This document shows positions 51,761-59,182 of a stretch of 64,000 bases of DNA, piece after piece; position 1 is the first letter of the stretch, and each line of letters opens with the position of its first letter. The position numbers and the translations under genes are program-made. The notes under the pieces are model-generated. The model did no database searches. It was not told the DNA's origin and worked only from the letters and a program-made list of their open reading frames with translations. Location of the stretch: contig NZ_BKCF01000003.1 in the NCBI RefSeq assembly GCF_009014635.1, positions 310,001-374,000 of the forward strand, in the 5' to 3' direction. This DNA comes from Patiriisocius marinistellae. GTDB taxonomy: Bacteria > Bacteroidota > Bacteroidia > Flavobacteriales > Flavobacteriaceae.

Positions 51761-53041
51761 TTAAATCTCAAATTCTTTAAGCGTTTTAATAATAATATTA
51801 ATACACTCATCAAGTTGTGTTTCAGTCATAACTAAAGGTGGTGCAAAACGAATTATATTACCATGAGTAGGTTTTGCTAACAGACCATTATCTCTCAATT
51901 TCATACAAATATTCCAAGCCGTTTCACTGTCCTCATCATCATTTATAACAATGGCATTAAGTAATCCACGACCACGAACTAAATTGCAAATACCGCTCGT
52001 TTCAATATAATCATTTAACTTTTTTCTAAAGATATTACCTAGTTTATCTGCTCTATCTGCAAGATTTTCATCTGTAACAACTTCTAATGCTGCCATTGCA
52101 ACTGCCGCTGCAACAGGGTTTCCACCAAAGGTTGATCCATGGTTTCCTGGCTTAATAACCTCCATAATATGGTCATTAGCTAAGACAGCAGAGACTGGAT
52201 AAGCTCCTCCACTCAATGCTTTACCTAATATTAAAACATCTGGCTTAACATCTGGTGTTCCGCTACAATCTTTCTTTGGGCAACTACAATTTCCGCAAGT
52301 TGCTAATAAACGTCCTGTTCTCGCAATACCAGTTTGTACTTCATCAGCTATAAACAATACATTATGTTTTTCACAAAGTGTTTTTGCCTTTTTCAAATAA
52401 TCATCAGACGGAACATAAACTCCAGCTTCTCCTTGTATAGGCTCAACTAAAAAGCCTGCGATATTTTTATTATTTTTAAAAACTTTTTCTAAAGCTTCAT
52501 AATTGTCATATTCAACTTTTATAAACCCTTTAGTATAGGGACCAAAATTCTTTCGGGCGACAGGGTCATTTGAAAAAGAAATAATTGTAGTGGTTCTTCC
52601 ATGGAAATTATTTTCACAAACTATAATTTCAGCTTCATTTTCATCAATTCCTTTTTTCTCATAAGCCCATTTTCTACATAATTTTAAAGCTGTTTCAACT
52701 GCTTCAGCCCCAGTATTCATTGGTAATATTTTATCAAATTTAAAATATTCTGCCGCAAACTTTTCATACTTACCTAACATATCATTATGAAAGGCTCTAG
52801 AGGTAAGTGCTAAAGTTTTTGATTGGTCAATCATTGCATCTACAATATGTGGATGACAATGCCCTTGATTAACCGCAGAATATGCAGATAAAAAATCAAA
52901 ATATTTTTTTCCGTCAACATCCCACACATATACTCCTTCTCCTTTGTTTAAGACAACCGGAAGTGGGTGATAATTATGGGCTCCATACTTGTTTTCTAAA
53001 TCAATCGCCTGCTGCGATAAGGACTGTTCTGTTACAGACAT
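51761..53041 (-). CDS. rocD: Ornithine-oxo-acid transaminase (ornithine aminotransferase)
   Basis: A 426-residue class III PLP aminotransferase. NTGAEAVETALKL is at about 109, the NFHGRTTTIISFSNDP region carries the aromatic/His positions over the PLP, IADEVQTGIARTGR holds the Asp for PLP nitrogen, and PLP Lys lies in LILGKALSGGAYPVSA near residue 280. An unusual CGNCSCPKKDC stretch sits just before it. It converts ornithine and 2-oxoglutarate to glutamate semialdehyde and glutamate, linking arginine and proline metabolism. Confidence 0.93.
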   Translation of the reverse strand: MSVTEQSLSQQAIDLENKYGAHNYHPLPVVLNKGEGVYVWDVDGKKYFDFLSAYSAVNQGHCHPHIVDAMIDQSKTLALTSRAFHNDMLGKYEKFAAEYFKFDKILPMNTGAEAVETALKLCRKWAYEKKGIDENEAEIIVCENNFHGRTTTIISFSNDPVARKNFGPYTKGFIKVEYDNYEALEKVFKNNKNIAGFLVEPIQGEAGVYVPSDDYLKKAKTLCEKHNVLFIADEVQTGIARTGRLLATCGNCSCPKKDCSGTPDVKPDVLILGKALSGGAYPVSAVLANDHIMEVIKPGNHGSTFGGNPVAAAVAMAALEVVTDENLADRADKLGNIFRKKLNDYIETSGICNLVRGRGLLNAIVINDDEDSETAWNICMKLRDNGLLAKPTHGNIIRFAPPLVMTETQLDECINIIIKTLKEFEI

Positions 53042-53156
53042 AACATTAAATTTTTAAAAATGAAAATTATAAAATTCCTACTATACCTTTATCCTTTCGA
53101 AAGCTCGAAAATTCAGCGGAGGAGAGAAATCATCCTTGCCTGCAAATTAATAAAAT

Positions 53157-53191
53157 TTGATATAAAATGTAAAGTAAACTTGGTACTTTTG
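53157..53191 (+). promoter_or_regulatory. rlmD: Promoter of rlmD, near-leaderless
   Basis: TTG (53157-53159), 24-bp spacer, TACTTTTG (53184-53191); the ATG at 53197 is only 5 nt farther on. Confidence 0.55.
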
Positions 53192-53196
53192 CGTTT

Positions 53197-54615
53197 ATGG
53201 GAAGAAAAAAAACAAATAGAGTTATTTTAGAAAACTTAACCGTTATTGATGCCGGAGCAAAAGGAAAAGCAGTTGCAAAAGCTGAAGATGGAAGAGTTGT
53301 TTTTATTAATAATGCTATTCCTGGTGATGTGGTTGATGTACAGACAACTAAAAAACGTAAGGCATATTTTGAAGGGAATGCTATTTCATTTTCAAAACTT
53401 TCAGATAAACGTGTAGAGCCTGCTTGTGAACATTTTGGCACATGTGGTGGATGCAAATGGCAAAGTATGGGCTACGAACATCAATTATACTATAAACAAA
53501 AAGAGGTTGAAAATAATTTAAAAAGGCTTGGTAAAATTGAGTTACCAGAGCTCTCCCCTATTTTAGGCTCTGCTGAGCAATATTTTTATCGTAATAAAAT
53601 GGAGTTTTCTTTTAGTGATAGCAAATGGCTTACACTTGAGCAAATTAAAAGCGACGTAATTGTTGAAGATAAAAATGCCCTTGGTTTTCATATTCCTGGA
53701 ATGTGGGATAAAATTCTTGATTTAAATAAATGTCATTTACAACGTGACCCTAGTAACGCCATTAGGGATTTTGTTAAGGCTAAAGCCGAAATATTAGATA
53801 TTCCTTTTTTTAATGCCCGTAATCAAACAGGTGTTTTAAGAACTTTAATGATTAGAACATCTACTACAGGAGAAGTAATGGTTTTAATCCAGTTTTTTAA
53901 AGAAGATAAAAATAAAAGAGAAGCTTTACTTGAAGCTATCAAAAATAAATTTTCAGAAATTTCAGCTTTGCTATATGTCATTAACGGAAAAGGAAATGAC
54001 ACAATATATGATCAAGAAGTTCTTGTTCACAGTGGGAAAGACCATATATTTGAGGAAATGGAAGGGCTTACGTTTAAAATAAATGCAAAGTCTTTTTATC
54101 AAACCAATAGTGAACAAGCTTATGAGCTTTATAAAATAACTAGAGATTTTGCAGGTCTTAAAGGTGATGAACTTGTTTTTGATTTATACACAGGTACAGG
54201 AACAATTGCACAATTTGTAGCAAAAAATGCTAAAAAAGTCATTGGTGTTGAAGCAGTCCCAGATGCAATTAAAGCTGCAAAAGAGAATGCAGAACGTAAC
54301 GGGATTACCAACTGCGAATTTTACGTGGGTGATATGAAAAAGGTGTTCAATGAACAATTTATAGCTATACACGGTGTGGCAGATGTTGTTATTACTGACC
54401 CTCCCAGAGATGGAATGCATGCAGATGTTGTTGCTCAGCTCTTAAGCTTAGCACCTCAAAAAATTGTATATGTTAGTTGTAATAGTGCAACACAAGCAAG
54501 AGATCTTGCGTTATTAGATAGTCATTATAAAGTAACTAAAGTACAGCCAGTTGATATGTTTCCACAAACTCACCATGTTGAAAATGTAGTATTGCTTGAA
54601 AAAAGAAACGATTAG
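53197..54615 (+). CDS. rlmD: 23S rRNA (uracil(1939)-C(5))-methyltransferase RlmD
   Basis: A 472-residue RumA-type methyltransferase. It starts with a TRAM domain (about 1-60, LENLTVIDAGAKGKAVAK), followed by the [4Fe-4S] motif CEHFGTCGGCKWQSM (about 75-90), a SAM-binding core (LVFDLYTGTGTIAQFV) and the catalytic Cys in VYVSCNSATQARD. It methylates U1939 of 23S rRNA. TDPPRDGMH is the NPPR-like motif. It heads a unit with two exported proteins (DUF6452/DUF6048 type) just downstream (11 bp). Confidence 0.95.
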   Translation: MGRKKTNRVILENLTVIDAGAKGKAVAKAEDGRVVFINNAIPGDVVDVQTTKKRKAYFEGNAISFSKLSDKRVEPACEHFGTCGGCKWQSMGYEHQLYYKQKEVENNLKRLGKIELPELSPILGSAEQYFYRNKMEFSFSDSKWLTLEQIKSDVIVEDKNALGFHIPGMWDKILDLNKCHLQRDPSNAIRDFVKAKAEILDIPFFNARNQTGVLRTLMIRTSTTGEVMVLIQFFKEDKNKREALLEAIKNKFSEISALLYVINGKGNDTIYDQEVLVHSGKDHIFEEMEGLTFKINAKSFYQTNSEQAYELYKITRDFAGLKGDELVFDLYTGTGTIAQFVAKNAKKVIGVEAVPDAIKAAKENAERNGITNCEFYVGDMKKVFNEQFIAIHGVADVVITDPPRDGMHADVVAQLLSLAPQKIVYVSCNSATQARDLALLDSHYKVTKVQPVDMFPQTHHVENVVLLEKRND

Positions 54616-54626
54616 GATTAATAACT

Positions 54627-55127
54627 ATGAGGATAAATATAATTAAAGCTCTTTCAATTTTCTTATTTATTATCACACTTTATAGTGGGTGTACTAGAGA
54701 TGACATTTGCCCAGAAGGCTCACAATCAACTCCGCAGTTAATTTTAAAATTTAGAGATATTTCAAATCCCACTCAAATAAAATCTGTGACAAATTTGAGT
54801 GTAAAACTTACAAGTACACAACAAGAAATTTTCACACCAAGAACAGATACTATATTTCAAATACCACTTAATGCAGCTACTACAATGCAGCAATATAGTT
54901 TTACAAGAGATGCTTCTGGTAGTAACCCTAATACAGATTTTGCTACTTTAAATTATGAGCGTGGTGAAGATGTTTACATTAATAGAGCTTGTTCTTTTAT
55001 TACCACTTTTGAAAATGTTTCCATTTCAGTACAAGGAGAAGGAACAGCAAACTGGATGCTTAATTCAGAAATTACTAACTCAACTGTAGAAAATGAAGAC
55101 GTTACGCATATTACTATTTTTCATTAG
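54627..55127 (+). CDS. DUF6452-type lipoprotein
   Basis: A 166-residue lipoprotein (ALSIFLFIITLYSGC, Cys near 22) with beta-rich mature part (LILKFRDISNPTQIKSVTNLSV, then TTMQQYSFTRDASGS and DVYINRACSFITTFENVSISV), fitting DUF6452. It starts 11 bp after rlmD and overlaps the next gene by 35 bp in another frame. RlmD followed by these two exported proteins is, from memory, conserved in flavobacteria; function unknown. Confidence 0.82.
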   Translation: MRINIIKALSIFLFIITLYSGCTRDDICPEGSQSTPQLILKFRDISNPTQIKSVTNLSVKLTSTQQEIFTPRTDTIFQIPLNAATTMQQYSFTRDASGSNPNTDFATLNYERGEDVYINRACSFITTFENVSISVQGEGTANWMLNSEITNSTVENEDVTHITIFH

Positions 55128-55797
55128 TACAGTTTTAATTTCTAATATTTCAGTAGCACAAACTGAAACCATAGAACCTAATGATACCATTACTCAACCT
55201 ATTAAATATGGATTGCGAGTAGGGGTTGATATTTCTAAACCAATAAGATCTTTATTAGATAAAGACTATAGTGGATTTGAAATTACTGGGGATTTCAGAT
55301 TTAGAGAAAAGTTTTACCTGGCTGCGGAAATAGGAAATGAAAAAAAAGATTATTTTGAACCTAACTTAAATGCAAGTACTAGTGGTAGTTATATAAAACT
55401 AGGTGTTGATTATAACGCTTACAACAATTGGCTTGGATTGAACAATGCTATTTTCACTGGCTTAAGATATGGTGCATCATCATTTAAACAAGAGTTGCTC
55501 GCTTACACAATTTACACTACAAATCAAACATTCCCTACTACAGCAATTGTGGAACCGCAAGAGTTTACAGGTTTAACAGCAAGTTGGGTTGAATTTATAG
55601 CGGGCGTTAAAACCGAAATTTATAAAAACTTATACCTTTCAATCAATGTACAATTGAAAAGACAGATTGGTGAAAAAACTCCTGAAGGTTTTGATAATCT
55701 TTATATTCCTGGTTTTAATAAAACTTATGATTTTAGTGAATTTGGAGTGGGATATGGGTACACTGTATCTTATTTAGTTCCCATTTTTACTAAGTAA
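55093..55797 (+). CDS. DUF6048-type predicted outer-membrane beta-barrel protein
   Basis: A 234-residue protein with signal peptide (LRILLFFISTVLISNISVAQ) and repeated strands (YGLRVGVDISKPIRSLLD, YIKLGVDYNAYNNW, GFGVGYGYTVSYL pattern near the C-terminus), which fits DUF6048. It starts within the previous gene (35-bp overlap) and ends 8 bp inside the convergent THUMP methyltransferase gene. With the lipoprotein partner it could form an outer-membrane complex; no direct evidence for this. Confidence 0.83.
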   Translation: MKTLRILLFFISTVLISNISVAQTETIEPNDTITQPIKYGLRVGVDISKPIRSLLDKDYSGFEITGDFRFREKFYLAAEIGNEKKDYFEPNLNASTSGSYIKLGVDYNAYNNWLGLNNAIFTGLRYGASSFKQELLAYTIYTTNQTFPTTAIVEPQEFTGLTASWVEFIAGVKTEIYKNLYLSINVQLKRQIGEKTPEGFDNLYIPGFNKTYDFSEFGVGYGYTVSYLVPIFTK

Positions 55798-56956
55798 TAT
55801 CACGTTTGCTAAACTTTCTACTACCTGCGTACATCTCATATTTTACAAACTTGCTTTCTAATGCACCATTAAAAAGTTTTATCTTTTTTGATGGCCGCAA
55901 TCCTACAAATTTTAATGCTTCAAGGTTTGATGTGATAAGCCATGCTTGAGTATCTTCGTAATTACGCTTTAAGGTATTTCCTATCTGTCCATAAAAATGT
56001 TCTACATCGCGTATAGAAATTCTCTCGTCGTAAGGAGGGTTAAAAACCATAAAAAGAGGTCTTTCTTGTAGCTTTTCCGTTTGGAAAAAATCTGCTTTTT
56101 TGATGGTAATAAATTCACTCAAGTTTGCAGCAGCAATATTTTCTTTAGCTTTTTCAATGGCATTTGCATCATTATCGTAACCGTAAATTTTAAAATGAAA
56201 TTCTTTTATTTTTTTTAATGCTGCATTTTCAATGAGTTCATATAAATCTACATCAAAATCTGGCCATGTTTCAAAACCAAATTCTTCCACATTCAAATTA
56301 GGTGGAATATTACAAGCAATCATGGCTGCTTCACATAAAATAGTACCACTTCCACACATAGGATCCATAAAATCACATTGACCAGACCATCCAGTTTTCA
56401 TTATCATACCTGCGGCAAGAACTTCATTAATAGGAGCTAATGTATTTGCAACTTTATAACCACGTTTATGTAATGATTGACCTGAACTATCTAAAGAAAC
56501 AGTGCAAATATTTCTATCAATGTGGATATTGATTCTTAATGTAGGATGGTCAAGATCAACATTAGGGCGCTCCCCTTCCATGTCTCTAAATCTATCTACG
56601 ATTGCATCTTTCGTTTTTAATGAAATATATTGCGAATGCGTAAAATAATCTGAAAAAACAGTAGAGTTAACTGCAAGTGTTCCAGTTACAGACATATACT
56701 TCTGCCAATTGATATTATATATTTTTTCATATAAATCATCCTCTTTAAAAACATTGAAAGCCGCAATAGGCTTTAAAATTTTTATGGCAGTTCTACAGCA
56801 CAGATTAGCTTTGTACATAAAGCCAGTATCTCCTTCAAAACTCACATTCCGAGTTCCTATTTCAATTTCTGACGCTCCAAGTTGTCTTAATTCTTGTGCT
56901 AAAATCTCCTCCATCCCAAAGAGAGTCTTCGCTACCATTTTGAAGTTTTTATTCAT
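55790..56956 (-). CDS. THUMP-domain SAM-dependent RNA methyltransferase (RlmL/TrmN family)
   Basis: A 388-residue protein. An N-terminal ferredoxin-like/THUMP region (about 1-155, KMVAKTLFGMEEILAQELRQLG) is followed by a Rossmann methyltransferase domain (about 165-380): MDPMCGSGTILCEAAM (SAM motif I), GYDNDANAIEKAKENI, and the catalytic NPPY motif in VFNPPYDER, used for N-methylation. The best guess is a 23S rRNA m2G enzyme of the RlmL N-terminal kind, or a tRNA guanine methyltransferase. Transcribed from the symmetric divergent promoter, with an 8-bp tail-to-tail overlap with the DUF6048 gene. Confidence 0.9.
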   Translation of the reverse strand: MNKNFKMVAKTLFGMEEILAQELRQLGASEIEIGTRNVSFEGDTGFMYKANLCCRTAIKILKPIAAFNVFKEDDLYEKIYNINWQKYMSVTGTLAVNSTVFSDYFTHSQYISLKTKDAIVDRFRDMEGERPNVDLDHPTLRINIHIDRNICTVSLDSSGQSLHKRGYKVANTLAPINEVLAAGMIMKTGWSGQCDFMDPMCGSGTILCEAAMIACNIPPNLNVEEFGFETWPDFDVDLYELIENAALKKIKEFHFKIYGYDNDANAIEKAKENIAAANLSEFITIKKADFFQTEKLQERPLFMVFNPPYDERISIRDVEHFYGQIGNTLKRNYEDTQAWLITSNLEALKFVGLRPSKKIKLFNGALESKFVKYEMYAGSRKFSKRDIT

Positions 56957-56969
56957 AATATATCAATCG

Positions 56970-57004
56970 TTGAACTGCAAAAATACAGTATTTTTGCACC
57001 CCAA
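56970..57004. promoter_or_regulatory. Symmetric divergent promoter pair
   Basis: A 21-bp palindrome (GCAAAAATAC-A-GTATTTTTGC, 56977-56997) supplies a TATTTTTG -7 box to each strand. Plus: TTG 56970-56972, 16-bp spacer, -7 box 56989-56996. Minus: TTG 57004-57002, 16-bp spacer, -7 box 56985-56978. The two are interlocked, with each -33 lying near the other's start of transcription. Confidence 0.65.
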
Positions 57005-57013
57005 TACCCGTCT

Positions 57014-57748
57014 ATGCAAAAAGAAGATTTTAATTGGTTTACCTCTTGGTTTGATAGCCCATATTATCACGTACTTTATAAAGATCGTGATTATGAAGAA
57101 GCAGGCACGTTTATAAAAAAACTTACATCATTTTTAGATTTAAAGAACAATGCAACAGTTTTAGATTTAGCTTGCGGAAAAGGAAGGCACTCAAAACACT
57201 TAGCAACATTAGGATATAATGTAACAGGTGTTGATTTATCGCCTAATAGTATAAAGGCTGCAAAAGCATTTGAGACTAAAAATTTGAAATTTGAAATCCA
57301 TGATATGTGTATAGCATATTCTGGTAAATTTGATGCTATTTTTAATTTGTTCACTAGTTTTGGATATTTTGAAGCCGAAATAGATAACCTGAGAACAATT
57401 AAAGCCATTAGAGATTCACTTAAACCAAATGGTTTTGGGATTATTGATTTTTTAAATGTTGAGTTTTTAAAGCAACATTTAGTGCCTTCAGAACAAAAAA
57501 CTGTAGATGGAATTATATTTCAGATTAAAAGGAAAATTGAAAATAATTTCATCATAAAAGAAATTAGCTTTGAAGCTGATGGAAAAAATTATTTTTATAC
57601 TGAAAAGGTAAAGGCTTTAACGCTCAATAACTTTAAAAAATATTTTGAAGAAGCAGGTGTTACGTTGAAAAAAACTTTTGGAAATTATCAATTAGACACA
57701 TTTGACCCTGCATCATCTGAAAGATTAATACTTATTTTTGGTTTATGA
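57014..57748 (+). CDS. Class I SAM-dependent methyltransferase
   Basis: A 244-residue protein with the class I fold: VLDLACGKGRHSKHLATLGYNVTGVDLSPNSI (about 52-83) gives the GxGxG-like SAM site and the acidic ribose-binding Asp, and FDAIFNLFTSFGYF is the post-motif strand. The substrate is not predictable; the SAM_MT type (Methyltransf_25/11) acts on small molecules or tRNA. It overlaps the ZIP gene by 4 bp, so the two share a transcript from the divergent promoter. Start at 57014 follows the -7 box by 17 nt. Confidence 0.9.
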   Translation: MQKEDFNWFTSWFDSPYYHVLYKDRDYEEAGTFIKKLTSFLDLKNNATVLDLACGKGRHSKHLATLGYNVTGVDLSPNSIKAAKAFETKNLKFEIHDMCIAYSGKFDAIFNLFTSFGYFEAEIDNLRTIKAIRDSLKPNGFGIIDFLNVEFLKQHLVPSEQKTVDGIIFQIKRKIENNFIIKEISFEADGKNYFYTEKVKALTLNNFKKYFEEAGVTLKKTFGNYQLDTFDPASSERLILIFGL

Positions 57749-58413
57749 TTTACATTGCTTTATTTATTGCTGTAATCGCTGGTTATGGGGTTTCTTTGAT
57801 TTTAAACAAAGGTCAAGTTTCTAAACTTCCATTATTATTGGCTTTTAGTGGTGCATTTTTATTAGCATTAACACTCTTTGAATTACTGCCAGAAGTTTAC
57901 GAAACCCCATCAAAAAAAATAGGTGTTTTTATAATGGCAGGTATATTATTACAAATTTGCTTAGAGTTTTTTAGCAAAGGTGCAGAGCATGGGCATGTTC
58001 ATTTACACGGTATAGAAAAAACATTTCCTTGGTTATTATTTATTAGCCTATCTATACACGCATTACTTGAAGGATTTCCTATTGCAGACGGTCACTCAAT
58101 TTATATTGGAGTCCTTATCCATAAATTTCCTATAGCAATTATACTTTCACTTTTTTTCATTAAAGCAAAATACAGTAAAAGTATTACACTTGCATTTTTG
58201 CTGCTTTTTGCTCTTATGACACCGCTTGGTGCTTTTATTGCAGAAAATACATTTGAGTTAAAAAAGTATAGTATTCAAATAAACGCTGTTGTCATTGGTA
58301 TTTTTTTACATGTCTCAACTACTATTTTATTTGAAAGCAGTAAGGACCATAAATTTAATTTTACAAAACTTGCAACTATTATTTTAGGTGTTCTTATTGC
58401 CTATTTTATCTAA
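57745..58413 (+). CDS. ZIP family metal transporter
   Basis: A 222-residue membrane protein with about eight hydrophobic segments. The ZIP metal sites are recognisable in SIHALLEGFPIADG and LIHKFPIAIIL, with HxxxE-like and HK patterns, and a His-rich loop (EHGHVHLHG, about residues 75-83) likely binds zinc. It would take up Zn2+ or another divalent metal. 4-bp overlap with the upstream methyltransferase gene makes translational coupling probable. Confidence 0.88.
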   Translation: MIYIALFIAVIAGYGVSLILNKGQVSKLPLLLAFSGAFLLALTLFELLPEVYETPSKKIGVFIMAGILLQICLEFFSKGAEHGHVHLHGIEKTFPWLLFISLSIHALLEGFPIADGHSIYIGVLIHKFPIAIILSLFFIKAKYSKSITLAFLLLFALMTPLGAFIAENTFELKKYSIQINAVVIGIFLHVSTTILFESSKDHKFNFTKLATIILGVLIAYFI

Positions 58414-58433
58414 GTAATTTTAAGGCAATTATA

Positions 58434-58445
58434 TTTCCGAAGAAA
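58434..58445 (-). repeat. TTTCTTCGGAAA element, copy 8
   Basis: Exact copy between the convergent ZIP and hemolysin III-like genes. Confidence 0.6.
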
Positions 58446-58449
58446 AACC

Positions 58450-59076
58450 TTAGGTAACTTGGTGGAATATAAATAAAAAATGGCTTAAGCTACCTAGGAG
58501 AACAAATATGTGCCAAATCACATGGTTAAAGTATAGTCTATCCCAAACGTAAAATATTATTCCTGCGGTATAAAAACAACCTCCCGTTATAAGCATTGAC
58601 ATTCCATAAGTATCTACTGTTTTGCTCAGCGCATTTATATCTAATATTATTAACCACCCCATAACTAGATAGAGCAGCAGTGAAATAATTTCGAATTTTC
58701 CAGTAAAGAATATTTTGAGAATTGTTCCTATAAATGCTATACTCCATACTATAACAAAAAGTAGAGTTCCTCTGCTATTAGTGAGAAACAGCAATGTTAC
58801 GGGGGAATAAGTTCCTGCTATCAATAGGTAGATACTTATATGGTCTAATTTTCTGAAATAGTTTTTAGTAGCTGGTTTTTTACTGAAATGATATGCGGTT
58901 GAGATAAAATACAACACTATTAAAGAAAGTGAGTAAATACCGAGAGCGAAATATGAAATCGGATTCTCAGATTTATTCAAAGACAGCAATAAAACTCCTG
59001 ATATTGAAAATATGATAAAGCCTATTCCATGACTAAGTGAGTTATATCTTTCTTCTAGCGGAGTTTGAGCTCTCAT
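58450..59076 (-). CDS. Hemolysin III family (TrhA/PAQR-like) membrane protein
   Basis: A 208-residue protein with seven predicted membrane helices. The conserved EERYNSLSHGIGFIIF start, STAYHFSKKPATKNYFRKLDHISIYLLIAG (Ser and His of the zinc site) and the last HVIWHIFVLLGSLSHFLFI (two His) match the hemolysin III/PAQR superfamily, which may be zinc-dependent ceramidase-like hydrolases or membrane homeostasis proteins. Convergent with the ZIP transporter, 36 bp apart. Confidence 0.92.
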   Translation of the reverse strand: MRAQTPLEERYNSLSHGIGFIIFSISGVLLLSLNKSENPISYFALGIYSLSLIVLYFISTAYHFSKKPATKNYFRKLDHISIYLLIAGTYSPVTLLFLTNSRGTLLFVIVWSIAFIGTILKIFFTGKFEIISLLLYLVMGWLIILDINALSKTVDTYGMSMLITGGCFYTAGIIFYVWDRLYFNHVIWHIFVLLGSLSHFLFIFHQVT

Positions 59077-59130
59077 TTATATTGATACATATTATAATGT
59101 AAAGATACAGTCAAGAAAGCTAAGCAAAAA

Positions 59131-59160
59131 ACAAAGAGCATCCATATGGATACCCTTTGT
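59131..59160 (-). terminator. Terminator after the giant T9SS protein gene
   Basis: ACAAAG...CTTTGT stem with ATCCAT/ATGGAT apex; two positions pair as G-U only in minus-strand RNA, and a minus-strand T-run follows. Confidence 0.82.
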
Positions 59161-59182
59161 TATAAAAATTAAAAGTAATTTA

